DNA from: Apodemus sylvaticus
Taxonomy: Eukaryota; Chordata; Mammalia; Rodentia; Muridae
Reading direction: 5' to 3'
Assembly: GCF_947179515.1 (NCBI RefSeq)
Contig: NC_067488.1
Coordinates: 31,996,039 to 32,060,038, forward strand
Length of the DNA stretch: 64,000 nucleotides
The translations under genes were made by a program, and so were the position numbers. The notes under the pieces were generated by a model. It searched no databases. It was not told the DNA's origin and worked only from the letters and a program-made list of their open reading frames with translations. Positions 25,217-36,159 of the stretch are shown piece by piece (position 1 is the stretch's first letter; every line of letters begins with the position of its first letter).

Positions 25217-25217
25217 G
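24938..25217. repeat. Polypyrimidine tract with stepwise change of repeat unit
   Basis: About 280 bp of almost pure C/T on the plus strand. It begins with TCTG/TTTC mixtures (24938-25030), then about ten TCTTC pentamers (25031-25080), about seventeen TTTTC pentamers (25081-25165) and about thirteen TTTC tetramers (to 25216). It is open in three frames on one strand and one on the other purely because of the repeat. None is a gene. Homopurine-homopyrimidine mirror symmetry could support triplex (H-DNA) formation. Confidence 0.95.
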
Positions 25218-26095
25218 TCCAGTTCAGGATCCCAGTCAAGGGAAAAGTGCTACTCACTTTTAGGTATTGGTCTTCCCACCTCACTTAACCTCATCAAGAA
25301 ATTCCCTCACATCTGTGCCCAGATGTTTGGCTTCTAGATGAATCAGATGCATCACATTGGTGATACTAAAGTTCTCACCAGTTTGTAAAGATTACACACA
25401 TAAAACTTCCTTGTAACTAGAGATGCAATATTCTCAGTTCTATCCTACTTCTGTTTCTGATTTCACCTTACATCAGCTGTGATTGCAAAGTGGCTGTTGA
25501 TGTCCCAAGTAGGTGTACAAAAATAGTATACTTCAGGCACAAATGTCATAACTCGTTCATATTTATTTTACTCTCTTCAGAGTACCCAGCACAAATGAGT
25601 AGCCAACAAATATCTCTTGGACACTGAAGGGACCAGCTGAGTGAGTGGAATGCTTAGACAATGGTCTGGGGAAAGCACAAAAAAATTAAAGAAATACTGT
25701 AGAGACTTAGAGACCAGACACATGAATCACACTTGGAGGGGTCTCAACAAGCTTCTAAATGGAACTGTGCTTCCAATAGATGGGGAACAGAAACAGCATT
25801 GGAGGTACACAGTTGGCACTTTGCTTAAGACAAATGAAGTCACCAATTAAAAAGACAAAGAAAATTTCAAAAGATCTTTCCATCTATCCCAAGTGGTTTC
25901 AATTTTGTGGTGCTAAGACTATAAGCTATTAGGATACTGGAAGTTTCCATGGAACATTGGGCCCTGCAGAATCTCAAATTACCTCATGCAATACCAAACA
26001 TAACTGCATAAAAGAGTCAGATCAATATGTCTGATTTAAAAGTTTTCCTATAATATAAACACACTTGTTAAAAATTTCTGCTGTATATTGAGACT
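25218..26095. other. Unassigned sequence
   Basis: No family recognised. The 69-codon frame at 25641-25850 has no support. Confidence 0.45.
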
Positions 26096-26099
26096 TTTC

Positions 26100-26278
26100 C
26101 ATATGTCAAGACCTAAGTATTTTCAAGTGATCCCTCATAATCGTTCCTAATGAGGTATTATTTTGTGTTTTACAATTTATCTATGTCACTTGTGTTGGCT
26201 AGGTAGGGAATGTGACTAAATTAGTCAGCAATTGAGTGTTAGAGCTGGAATTACATCACAGTTCCATGCAAATTCTTT
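26100..26278 (-). mobile_element. MIR-like SINE relic
   Basis: The order 'taagtattttcaagtgatccctcataatcg', 'tgaggtattattttgtgttttacaatttatc' and 'gtcagcaattgagtgttagagctgg' tracks antisense MIR at low identity. Confidence 0.45.
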
Positions 26279-26280
26279 TT

Positions 26281-26396
26281 ATCTATATCCTTGGTTATAA
26301 TCTTTAAAAAAAATAAATTACTTTAAATAAATGAGTGCTATCTATAACCTTGGTTATAATCTTTAAAAAATAAATTACTTTAAATAAATGAGTGGT
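26281..26396. repeat. Tandem duplication, two units of about 59 bp
   Basis: The unit starting 'atctata-ccttggttataa' at 26281 repeats at 26340. The copies differ by about two substitutions and a 2-bp difference in the A run. Confidence 0.93.
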
Positions 26397-26399
26397 ATC

Positions 26400-27350
26400 A
26401 GATTAAAGAGGTGTAAATGATAATTATCGAGAATCATTTCAGACTAGTTTCATAAACTAACACACTCATTAGTTATTTTCCAAGTTTTTTTCTTTTGAAT
26501 AGATTGTGGATAGTTTATTGGGAACTGTTGGCTCTTTGGGTTTCCCCTTTAACAGAAATAAGATAGTTTAACACAAAACACCTTGGCTATGATGCAAGGA
26601 AGAACTCTAATTTAGGATTCCATCCTGAGAAATATATAGCATTATTGGAGCCATAGTTGTGATACCTTCAGAAGAGAGGTTTTAGTGAACACTGCAGAGG
26701 GTTGTTGAGATTTTAAACAGTAGAAGAGATTAAGGCATTTTCATAGGCATCCAGTACCTGAGAATTAATAGCACTCCTGATTCTTTTTGCATTTGACTAT
26801 TCTCTAAATATTTTAAAGAAAAAGAAAATAATTTAAAGATGTTTTATGAAATGGCTTTCTCAGAGGTGTGGGAATATTACTTTAATGTTACTGAATACTG
26901 AGACTACTATTTTGTTATTACCCTTCAATATGGCACTCTAGACATGGGGAAAATGATGATACTATAGGATAGTTCACTCCATCACATCTTTAAGTGTGGT
27001 TTACTACTTAGTCTATGTTTTCGACAGTAATAGTCAAGATTCCTTTTGTTCAGAAAGAGAGAAAACCCAAATCAAACTGCCAGGATAAAGAGGAAATTTA
27101 ATTTTCTTCAAATAACTTAAAAGCCAGAAGGAAGGTAGATTTAGTTTTTTTTTTTGTTATGCCCTAAGATGAGTGGCTACCCCTACACTCTGTACAATGG
27201 TTTCTATGCCAGATTTTTCAACATATCAATCACTGTTTATGGTACCCACTGCACATGTATTCATGTATGTATGTCTGACTGTATGTATGTATATGTTTCT
27301 GTATCTCTATGCTTCTCTGTATGTAGACATACTAAGGATAGAAAAAATTT
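26400..27350. other. Unassigned AT-rich sequence
   Basis: No gene recognised. A short TATG/TCTG-rich patch lies at 27255-27330. The 123-codon frame at 27154-27525 runs from it into the old L1 that follows and is not a gene. Confidence 0.45.
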
Positions 27351-27354
27351 GGTC

Positions 27355-27935
27355 CTAATTAAGTTTCAAGTAAACATAGTACAGTATTTCTGCTATCATC
27401 TATATATTAGATACAGAAAATTTATTGACCCTACAAGGAAAGTTTTGGATCCTTTAACTTACATCTTTTCATTTCTCCTATCCTTCTTCCATGGTAACCA
27501 TCATCATCTCTTCTTACTAATTTGAAATGTTCAGATTCCATATATAAGGGAGATGAAATAGTACTCAGCTCAGTGTCCTCCAGGATGATCCACAGTATTA
27601 TCCATGGTAGTATTTCTAACTTTTGTAAAGCAAAATATTATACCTCTATATATTTCTTATTTCATTATTCTGCTGGTTTTCTTTGGACATTGTGGTTTTC
27701 CTATATCTGTGCATTTATGACTAATTCTGCAATGAATATGGAGATGAAAGTGTCTTTTAGATATTGATTTTATCTCTTCTGAATTTGTACCACAAAATGA
27801 CACCAGTGTTTCTCAGGTTCTTTTGTAACTGCCATATTCTACTCTATAGTGGTTTTCCAACTGTGCACTGCTGCCAGTAATGCACAGGTGTTCCATTTTT
27901 TTTTGTCCAAACCTTTCTTCCATGGTTGATTTGAC
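27355..27935 (-). mobile_element. Old L1 3' region, minus orientation
   Basis: The plus strand follows antisense of an ancient L1 3' end in order: 'caagtaaacatagtacagtatttctgc', 'tagatacagaaaatttattgaccc', 'ttcttccatggtaaccatcatcat', 'gattccatatataagggagatgaaatagtac', 'gtcctccaggatgatccacag', 'ctgcaatgaatatggagatg', 'ctctatagtggttttcc'. It is highly diverged. Confidence 0.75.
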
Positions 27936-28640
27936 CCAGAAGCCTATGTGCATGTGTGTGTGTATCTATATGTTTATTGCCCCCCTTTTCTCCAGTAAGC
28001 TGAGCTTCAACCAAAAGTGACTCAACTCTCTGTGAAATGCCTGTAAGAAATCCAAAGTTTTACACAAAACGCTACATCTTCCAGCAGAGGAAAGGGGATT
28101 ACAGAGAAAAAAGGCAAAAAGATTGTTTCCCAGGGGTCCCTTAAGAAATCCTCTTCTTTGCCTAATTGAGTCATTCATGCCCAGTTGGGACTCAGGTTCT
28201 GTGCATCACAATCCCAAAAGCTGGTTCACTACACTTGAACCAAGTATTTGTCAAGGACTGACCCAGGTCTATCAGAGCTCCTGCCAGAGATCTTGAATAA
28301 ATATCATTTCTCAAATAGTAATGCAAATTGAGAAATATCTGTGTTCAAAATAGTTCAGAAGAAGAAAGGACAGTGGGTGCCTAAAGAAAATAACAAATTT
28401 CACTTCAACAGTCCCACATATACACGGATATGAATAAACAATAGACATATAAACAAAAATGGAGATTTAAACATTTAATGTAACAGCAAAAGTCAGATAT
28501 TATTCCCACACAACATCCTGGTATTTATTATATCAGACTCAATTCAATATGTAAAGCAAAAAAAAAATCTTACACTAAATACAAGTGATTGAACTTGAAG
28601 ACGTCTTAGTGAAGAAAGCCGTATCCAATCTAGAAAATGC
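27936..28640. other. Unassigned sequence
   Basis: No family recognised. Confidence 0.4.
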
Positions 28641-28645
28641 ATGTG

Positions 28646-28660
28646 GACACACATACACAC

Positions 28661-28700
<40 letters not shown>
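28646..28700. repeat. (CA)n microsatellite
   Basis: Near-perfect CA run, purest at 28662-28700. Confidence 0.93.
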
Positions 28701-28701
<1 letters not shown>

Positions 28702-29753
28702 TTATAAATTTAGATGTGAATGTAGATATTTACTTTACTTAGAAAATATTTGGATAATATCTGAAAGAGCCAATTATCTGAAAAAACGCATGTACAGTTG
28801 TATCAAGTTGGTTGAGCTTGTCTTTTACATGTTGCTGACAGTTGAGGATGTGTGAGTTATAACTTCATTAACAAAGTAGACTATGAGCAAAGCCAGTTGT
28901 TTGAATCTCAGGCTCCCAATCCGGTGTTTAGGAGGACAGTTTGTTAAATAGAAGGGAAAAATGTAATTTCATCTGAGTGTTTGTTTGGTGAAAATGCTTG
29001 ATTGGGTTTCTGGAAATTATAATTAAAATAGATCATAGTAAGTGAAACACAGCAAAAAAAATATTTCACAGAGAACAGATTTTTCTAATAGCAGTTATTA
29101 AATGTTATCTCAAAAAGAAAACAGTTCTCCTGGCAGCCATATTGGTTTTAAACATCAGTATAAGTATGTATAGTTTTTATATACTTACTCTACTACACCA
29201 ATATTGACTTAAGACATTTACCTTTTATAAGCATTATTGATACTTTAATGAGTTTGTATTCATTAATATCTGGATGATTTATTCATTAAAATAATAGTAC
29301 AATTTGTTAGCCTATGGCTAAACAATTTCCAATTAGCAGGCATACAATAACTTCATAAAAATTTTTGACTTGTGAGTTTAAATATATTAACATTTAGCTA
29401 TATCCCAAATTTGAAGCAGAGCTAACTTAGGGAAAGAAAGTTTGGAAGAAGGCTAAGGGAATTATTTAATTAAATGCTTTTAATTTCATTTACAGGAGGT
29501 TTATTTTATAATATATAACATAATCTTGTAATATGTGTTCATATATGTATTCAAAGAAATCATATGACAATATTTGGTACAGTATTGCATCTAGAAAGCA
29601 TAATATTTAGTGTGGCAGTAACACTTTTGAGCAAATATTGTTAGGAGAAGGTATTTATAACCTGTGTCAATCTTTTCAATCTCATGGAGAAATACACTAT
29701 AGCATAAAGAAAGAATTTATCTAATTATGGAGGCATGTGCAAGATTTATCTTA
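28701..29753. other. Unassigned AT-rich sequence
   Basis: No gene or repeat family recognised. Confidence 0.45.
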
Positions 29754-31139
29754 GTAACTGTCATAATTTGAATATGCTTAGCCAAGGCAGTGACAATGTT
29801 TGGAGGTATGGCCTTGTTGGAGTAGGTGTATCACAATGGGTGTGGGCTCAAGACCCTTACCCTAGCTGCCTTGAACGAGTCTTCCACTAGCAGCCTTCAG
29901 AAGATGTAGAACTCTCAGCTTCTCCTACACCATGCTGGTTAGCTGGAGCTAAGAAGTTAGCAGTGATTAAGAAGAGACCAGCATCACTGAGGTGACATCT
30001 TCTTGGAAGTGTTTTCTGAGAGCACAAAGAAGCTAAGTTCCAGAGATTACCAAGGTTGCCGCTCATGCTGCAGCTGTGTAAGAGTCACCCAGGTGGTGAA
30101 GAGCAGCTGAGGGTTGGCACTGTGCAAGGCCATAGAATGCCATTGTGAAGGAGCAGCCTCAGTTGTAGTTGACAACCCAGGACTGAAGGAGTCATGTAAA
30201 GAATCTGAGGCTTGACACCATGAAGAGAGCCTATGAAAGGCTATTGGTGAAACCTAATTGCAGTGGAAGAGCCCATCATAATGAAGATGCCAGTACTATG
30301 AGATGATCACCAAGAACAGCGGCAGCAGTGGAGTGGATCAGCCTGAGCTTAGAGTGAGTGTGCTACAGAGGTCAGACATGGAGAAGTGACTCCAGCCCTT
30401 TAGAAGAACCCAGAAGATCATGTGTAAATCCCAGACATTGAAACAAGAAGCTGTATCACTGAAGCTGCCTTGGAAATCCCAAGATTTTCGAGATGCTAGG
30501 GTCATATGATATCTACTGAGGAAAGCTACTAACAGGGAGTGGAACCCGTCCAGGAAAAGAAGTTCATTGTAGTCAACAAACATGGAAAAGGAATTGGAGA
30601 TCTGGAAGCTGCTTAGATAACAGACAGAGATGCAGAGATTGATGCCCAGCTGTTTTACTGTCTTGCTTTGGGGATTATAGTTAAGTGACTGGATGACTCT
30701 CAGAAGAGACCTTGAACTTCGAGACTGATAAAGAGTACAAGGGCTTTGGAAGTTAGACTAAATATATTTTTTATTATGCTATGGGTAGGTATGGCCCCCA
30801 TAGACTCATGTATTTGAACAAGACTACAGAGGTCAGGAAGCAGAATGTCATGGTTTGAATATGCTTGGCCCAGAGAGTGGCACTATGTGGAGGTGTGTTC
30901 TTGTTGGAGTACTCTGTTACTGTAAGCACAGCCTTTAGACCCTCAGCCTAGCTGCCTAGAAGAAGATGTAGAACTATCAGCTCCTCCTATACCATTCTTA
31001 TCTAGATGTTGCCATGTTACTGCCTTGATGAAAATAGACTAAACCTCTAAACCTGTAAGTCAGCCCCAATTAAATGTCCTTATAAGAGTTGCCTTGGTCA
31101 TGGTGTCTGTTCACAGTAGTAAAACACTAAGAGAGTAAC
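29754..31139 (+). mobile_element. Non-coding LTR-type element (truncated LTR - internal - LTR) with 5-bp target duplication
   Basis: The element spans 29759-31134. It starts with TG at 29759 and ends close to a degraded CA. It is bracketed by GTAAC at 29754-29758 and 31135-31139. The right LTR-like unit (30846-31134) begins 'tgtcatggtttgaatatgct' and ends after 'ggtcatggtgtctgttcaca'. The left unit (29759 to about 29938) is homologous to its first about 180 bp, then lacks the rest. The roughly 900 bp between has no frame longer than about 80 codons and no recognisable retroviral domain. It looks like an old non-autonomous endogenous-retrovirus-type element. The 5-bp duplication is typical of ERVL/MaLR-like insertions. 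The family name is not assigned. Confidence 0.75.
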
Positions 31140-31295
31140 CATTAGTAAAGTAATTACTAGGTTGATAAAAATAATGCAGAATCCTTCTATTTAGGTATAA
31201 TACTTATGTTCATGTAAATACTATACATGCATTTTCACACATATGCTTTAGTATATGTAACACGTATAACTATTTTAAAAAGTGAAGTCACACAG

Positions 31296-31905
31296 GTCCT
31301 CAGAAAATTGGACATGATACTCCCAGAGGACCCTGCTATACCTCTCCTAGGCATATACACAGAGGGTTCCCCAGTGGATTCTCCACTATGTTCATAGCAG
31401 CCTTATTTATAATAGCCAGAAGCTGGAAAGAACCCAGATGTCCCTCAATGGAGGAATGGATACAGAAAATGTGGTATATTTACACAATGGAATACTACTC
31501 AGCAATTAAAAACAATGAATTCATGAAATTCTTAGGCAAATGGTTGGAACTGGAAAATATCATGCTCAGTGAGGTAACCCAATCACAAAAGAATACACAT
31601 GGAATACACTCACTGATAAGTAGATATTAATTAGCCCAGAAGCTCTGAATTCTCAAGACACAATTAGCATATCAAATGATACCCAAGAAGAGGGAAGGAG
31701 AGGGCCCTGGTTCTGAAAAGACTTGATCCAGCATTGTAGGGGAGTACCAGGACAGAGAAATGGGAGGGGGTGATTGGGAAATAGGCGGAGGGAGGAGGGA
31801 AGAGGGCTTATGAGCCCTATGGGGAGGGGGGAACCTGGAAAGGGGAAAGCATTCGGAATGTAAACAAAGAATATAGAAAATTTAAAAAAAAACAGCAGAA
31901 AAAAA
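31296..31905 (+). mobile_element. 5'-truncated murid L1, ORF2 C-terminus and 3' UTR
   Basis: Starting near 'cagaaaattggacatgatac', the element encodes degraded ORF2 C-terminal sequence (an 80-codon piece at 31388-31630). It continues into a G-rich 3' UTR (31690-31850), the 'gaatgtaaacaaagaatat' terminus and an A-rich end. It is more diverged than the elements at 3769, 23125 and 56508, so it is an older insertion. A diverged flanking match ('aagtgaagtcaca' near 31280 and 'aatgaagtggcag' near 31909) may be the target duplication. Confidence 0.85.
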
Positions 31906-31919
31906 AGAAAATGAAGTGG

Positions 31920-33070
31920 CAGGTTTTATATATATATACCAATATTTGCAGTTATAATTGCTATATAATTGTCTGGGGGTTGGGGAGAAATTGAAATGAA
32001 TCTAAATTGATAAAGTATGCATGGATATACCACAAAAAAAGTGAAATCACAGATTATATTTCTCTCTATGTTCTTTTGTTTTTCTACTTGATAAATACAT
32101 TTTCATATTCCTGGAGTTATTACTTCCTATCATGTACTATTATGATTTATATTAAGATATAAATTATAGTAGATATATTAATACATCCTATGCATATATC
32201 ATAATGTGCTTAATCACATTTCATTACGTATTTTTTAGTAGTAGTTATAAATACATTTTAGTACTTCTTTTAAATTTCTTTTAAAATTCTTCTAAATACT
32301 TCTTCAGACAACTTGAACTTCATTACCTGAATTCTCATATGGTGTTTGAGTCAGACAAATAAGGGCTAACACTGTTCCTTCACTGTTTACTTGTGTACTG
32401 ACCAACTAAGTTGTTTTTCTTCAACAAGCTCAATATCCTTGGGGTTGTAACCATTCTTTCAACAGAGAGTCTGGCACATCAAAGAAACTCAATAGTTATC
32501 ACTACCAATACCACCACTATCCATCATAATAGAAAGTACCTATATGACAAGAGGCAAAATTCCTAGCTTAAGCCAATCTTGTTCTGGGGAGAGTGCTGGA
32601 ATTACTGGGTCAGCTTTCCCATGCTGTGTATATTGTTTGCTTGTTTGTTTTAGTGTCCAGATTGATTTTTATGGAGATAAAAATATAGATACCCTCCAAA
32701 GTAGAATTGACAGTCTTGCACATTTAAAAAATTACATACTGTTTAAAACATTGTGAAGATGGTTTAGAAAGAGTGCAGTAATACTATTTAATACTTATAA
32801 GTAATATTATTTCCCAAATTAAAATCTCTTGCCCTCAAGAACTTATGGTTAATTCTGTACCCAACTTTATAGAGACAGTGAATGCCTGTGCACAGTGGTA
32901 CAGATGAGAGGCTCTAACTCCTTAGGGTTACTTTTTAGGGGTCACTGAAATATACTTGAAGATCAAGTACTAAAGGAGTAAATGGGCAGAAGATTCTAAA
33001 AAAGGAAGAGGAATGAAATTCTTGCTCCTTTGTAAGTAATTTATGAAAGGCAATGCAATCACAAACCTAG
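31920..33070. other. Unassigned AT-rich sequence
   Basis: No gene or repeat family recognised. Confidence 0.4.
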
Positions 33071-33075
33071 CCCAG

Positions 33076-33278
33076 AGTTCCACAGTGTTGACATTATGAC
33101 TTTTGGGACAGATTCATCCTTGAGAGTCTCTTCTCTCCCGTGTGAAACATTTAGTTGCAACCAGGACTATACCTACCATATGAAACCCTTGTTCCTTGTG
33201 ACAATCAAAGTTGCTACAAACCTGTGTTTGTTCCAGGGGAGCTAAAAAGCAATCCCAACTGAAAATCACTGATGGAGA
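33076..33278 (-). mobile_element. MER20-like hAT DNA transposon relic
   Basis: The plus strand follows the antisense of MER20 as I remember it: 'cacagtgttgacattatgacttttggg', 'gaaacatttagttgcaaccaggactatacctacca', 'ccttgtgacaatcaaag', 'gttccaggggagctaaaaagcaatccc', 'ctgaaaatcactg'. It predates the rodent radiation. A 109-codon minus frame (33114-33443) runs through it and is a chance frame. Confidence 0.55.
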
Positions 33279-34030
33279 CTTAAATGAATACAAAGTGGTG
33301 ATTCTGGTTTTTCCTACCCCCCCCCATATATAAGTAGGTGGTATAGAACAAGCAATAAGATTATTGAAATAAAGATTGCCCACCGTTCTCCCGTAGACCA
33401 AAGCAAAACGACCCAAGTAAACCAAAAAAGAAAATAAAAACACTTCTGTTAATTAGCTGGAAGCTTTCTGATAAAAAGCCAATGCTGTCAATACAATGTC
33501 CTCTAATTCACCTCAAATAACTTCATTTGTCAAGTAGAGATGACAGAGAGTCCAAACAGAATAAAGTCCTATTCTGACAGGAGTTATTACAGGTATTATG
33601 ATTGAATTGCAATCTCCAAAATTTGTATCTTAAAGCTTTAAACCTCAGTATTTCAAAATATGGCCTCATCCTTATTTGATAGCAGAGAAATAAAACACAC
33701 AATACATTCAATAAGATCATGAATTGTGAATACAGATTCGGTCCCTAGGACTGTGGATTATAGGTGCGTCATCATATAAAGTGTGACTACAAACTAAGGA
33801 AATAAAAGAAACTAAGTCAGGAGGGCAGCAGCAGATCATTACACTTCCTGAGTCAGTACTACTCTGACAATGCCTCTAATAAACTTACAGCATCCAAAAC
33901 AACTAGACAATAAAGTTCTATTATGTAGCAAACTCAACCAGTCGTACTTTGACAAAGACATCTTAGCAAATGCAGGTGGTCATGACCAGAACAGAGACAA
34001 TATTACTACATGAGTATTCATCAGTGTAGC
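33279..34030. other. Unassigned sequence
   Basis: A C9-like run occurs at 33308. Otherwise nothing recognised. Confidence 0.4.
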
Positions 34031-34345
34031 TGATGAATTGTTTATATATGTACATATATGTGTGTGTATATATATGTATATATAAATATGCATGTATATA
34101 TATACACATATGTACATATATAAACAATTAAATAGTATCCATACATTTTAAATAAAGCAAGGTTGAAACGTAGAAAGAATTAGAAACTTGAGACAAGTTG
34201 GATGGAATTAGTATCCATACATTTTAAATAAAGCAAGGTTGAAAAGTAGAAAGAATTAGAAAATTGAGACAAGTTGGATGGAGGAAAGGAAAGGGGGAAA
34301 ATTATGTAATTCTATTTTAATTTCAAAAAAATTAAATATTTTTAT
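34030..34345 (+). mobile_element. Lx-type L1 3' terminus with internal 76-bp tandem duplication
   Basis: The TA/TG-rich block followed by 'tagaaagaattagaaa-ttgagacaagttggatgga', 'ggaaaggaaagggggaaaattatgtaattctattttaat' and 'ttcaaaaaaatt' is the 3' end layout of old murid Lx elements. A 76-bp unit is duplicated in tandem (34134-34209 and 34210 to about 34282) with only about two substitutions, so that duplication is younger than the insertion. Confidence 0.75.
34036..34129. repeat. 94-bp AT-rich imperfect palindrome
   Basis: The left arm starts AATTGTTTATATATGTACAT (34036) and is mirrored by ATGTACATATATAAACAATT ending at 34129. The inner arms are TA/TG alternations around a centre near 34082. 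It can fold as a long hairpin or cruciform. It appears to be the TA-rich part of the Lx L1 3' UTR in which it lies. Confidence 0.9.
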
Positions 34346-34469
34346 AACAGATTAGGGACAGGGATATTATTCTCTGTAATTTTCTAGGTCTGACCAACTT
34401 TTATGTCATAGTCTAAGAGATGATTTGCTACACAAAGCTACTTGTCAACCCAGAAATGCACAGAAGTAA

Positions 34470-34600
34470 GACTCTTACTGTTTCATGTACATGTAAACTG
34501 AGGCACAGAGAGATTATGTGGTTTCCTTCAGACAAATAAAACACCTATTTGAAAGGGCTTCACTGCAATATTTATATCCTTATAAAAGTATTTCAATCAT
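34470..34600 (-). mobile_element. MIR-like SINE relic
   Basis: 'gtacatgtaaactgaggcacagagagattatgtggtttcc' matches the antisense MIR core. Confidence 0.5.
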
Positions 34601-36125
34601 TTAGATACAAGTTTCTTCCTTTTAATTCTCTTTAAGTAGAAAACTGCTAGGCCTTTTGTTGTACATTTCAGGGAACTCAGCCAAGTTTAGGGTTTGGTCC
34701 AGACTGAAAAAAAAAAATGATTCCCACCATGGCCCTAAGGCTTCTTGATCCTCCTACTAACGTACCAGACTTGAATCATAATTCCAAATGATCTTCATGG
34801 GATCTTTGAGTCAAGAGAGCCTCGTAAAAGTTGTTCTGGGAAACTGGGTGTTAAAGCCAGGGTTTTACACACTGAACATCTTACAGACTCCAGATAAATA
34901 CCACCAAATTGTTACTTCTTTCAATCGCCTGCCTGGGGGTCTGAGCATGAAAAGACATTTTTTCATTGAGGTGTGGTCATTTTTTTGTATCTCATTTATC
35001 TTTGCCAAACTGCTCAGGAAAGCAGTCCATAATGCAGGGTTATGGTTTGTTTTCTTAGGCTCATAAACTGTTAGTACTGGAAATGATTGCAGAGATAGTC
35101 TGCTGTGGTATTATTTCTCTAAGAAAATTGAGATATGTAAATGAAACCTAGTCTTTTTAGTGCTGTGTACAGGACTAACAGTAAGACTAATATTGAGACC
35201 TACACCACTAAATCCATAACTCAGTACCCTTCCAAACATGCTGTTCTTCACGTATTGATCCAAATGTTTCTAATACATTATAATTGATTACCAACTCCAT
35301 TTTCATGGGTCCAACCAGCTTTGATTTGCTAAATTGGTTAAAACTATAAATTGATGCAAGGTTTCATTGTCTGATTATGCAATGGTACCCATTTTGTTTA
35401 ACAATAATTACAGAATTATTGATTCATTCCACAAGTAATTTCAAATGAAAGGTGCCTGGACTTCTGAGTCATACCTGAGTTTACATTGTATGGGGCTAAA
35501 GGCAGTGTCTCTATCTTCTTGGAGTGAGACCATGGTTCTAGACTGGGAACCATATGGATAAAGAGACAGATTGTCTCAATGTGTGCATATAGCCAGACCA
35601 TACCTTCCACTACTACAATGAGAGCAGGAAGTTTATGAGAGACCATGTCTTTATCAACTGATTGCTACTATTTTTTTTTATAAGATCTAGTCGATTTTCT
35701 CAAAAAGTTATTTCTCCAATAGTATGTTCTTAAAAAAGTGAGCTGATCTTCAGTAGCTAAAAGCTTGATTGACAGGTAGATTATCTATGGTTCTCTCTAT
35801 ATGAAGTTTGTTGTTGTTTTGAAAATTAGCTGACATGTCCATTTTGGTTACTTGACATATTATCTGCTTTGTATAGGGAGTAAAAATTAATCTTATCAAT
35901 TCCTTTTTTTTATTGTTTTGTTTCAATCTTATTGTGATTTAAGGACTCCTGTGCAGCAATTTAATATGCTTAAAATCTTTTAAAGTGAGACTCATTTTAT
36001 ATAAAGTTTATAAATCTAAAATATAGGTAAGCATTGACAAATGTACTAACTCATCAAACACAATCCACAGCAAGATGTGTGTAGACTTTCTGTTACTTCA
36101 GGAAGGTGAGTTACCACATCTTCTC
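34601..36125. other. Unassigned sequence
   Basis: No gene recognised. The 92-codon frame at 34788-35066 and the 76-codon minus frame at 35416-35646 lack domain or splice support. Confidence 0.4.
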
Positions 36126-36159
36126 AGGTCAATGTTGTTCATAATAAGTACCTAGAGCT

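Noticed and set aside
24863..25337. Long S/F/L-rich plus frames (126-141 codons) and a K/E/R-rich minus frame
   Set aside because: They are translations of the polypyrimidine simple repeat. The same DNA is open in three plus-strand frames and one minus-strand frame, as expected from a short repeat lacking stops.
33114..33443. 109-codon minus frame
   Set aside because: Runs through the MER20-like relic and a poly-C stretch. Codon use is not coding-like.
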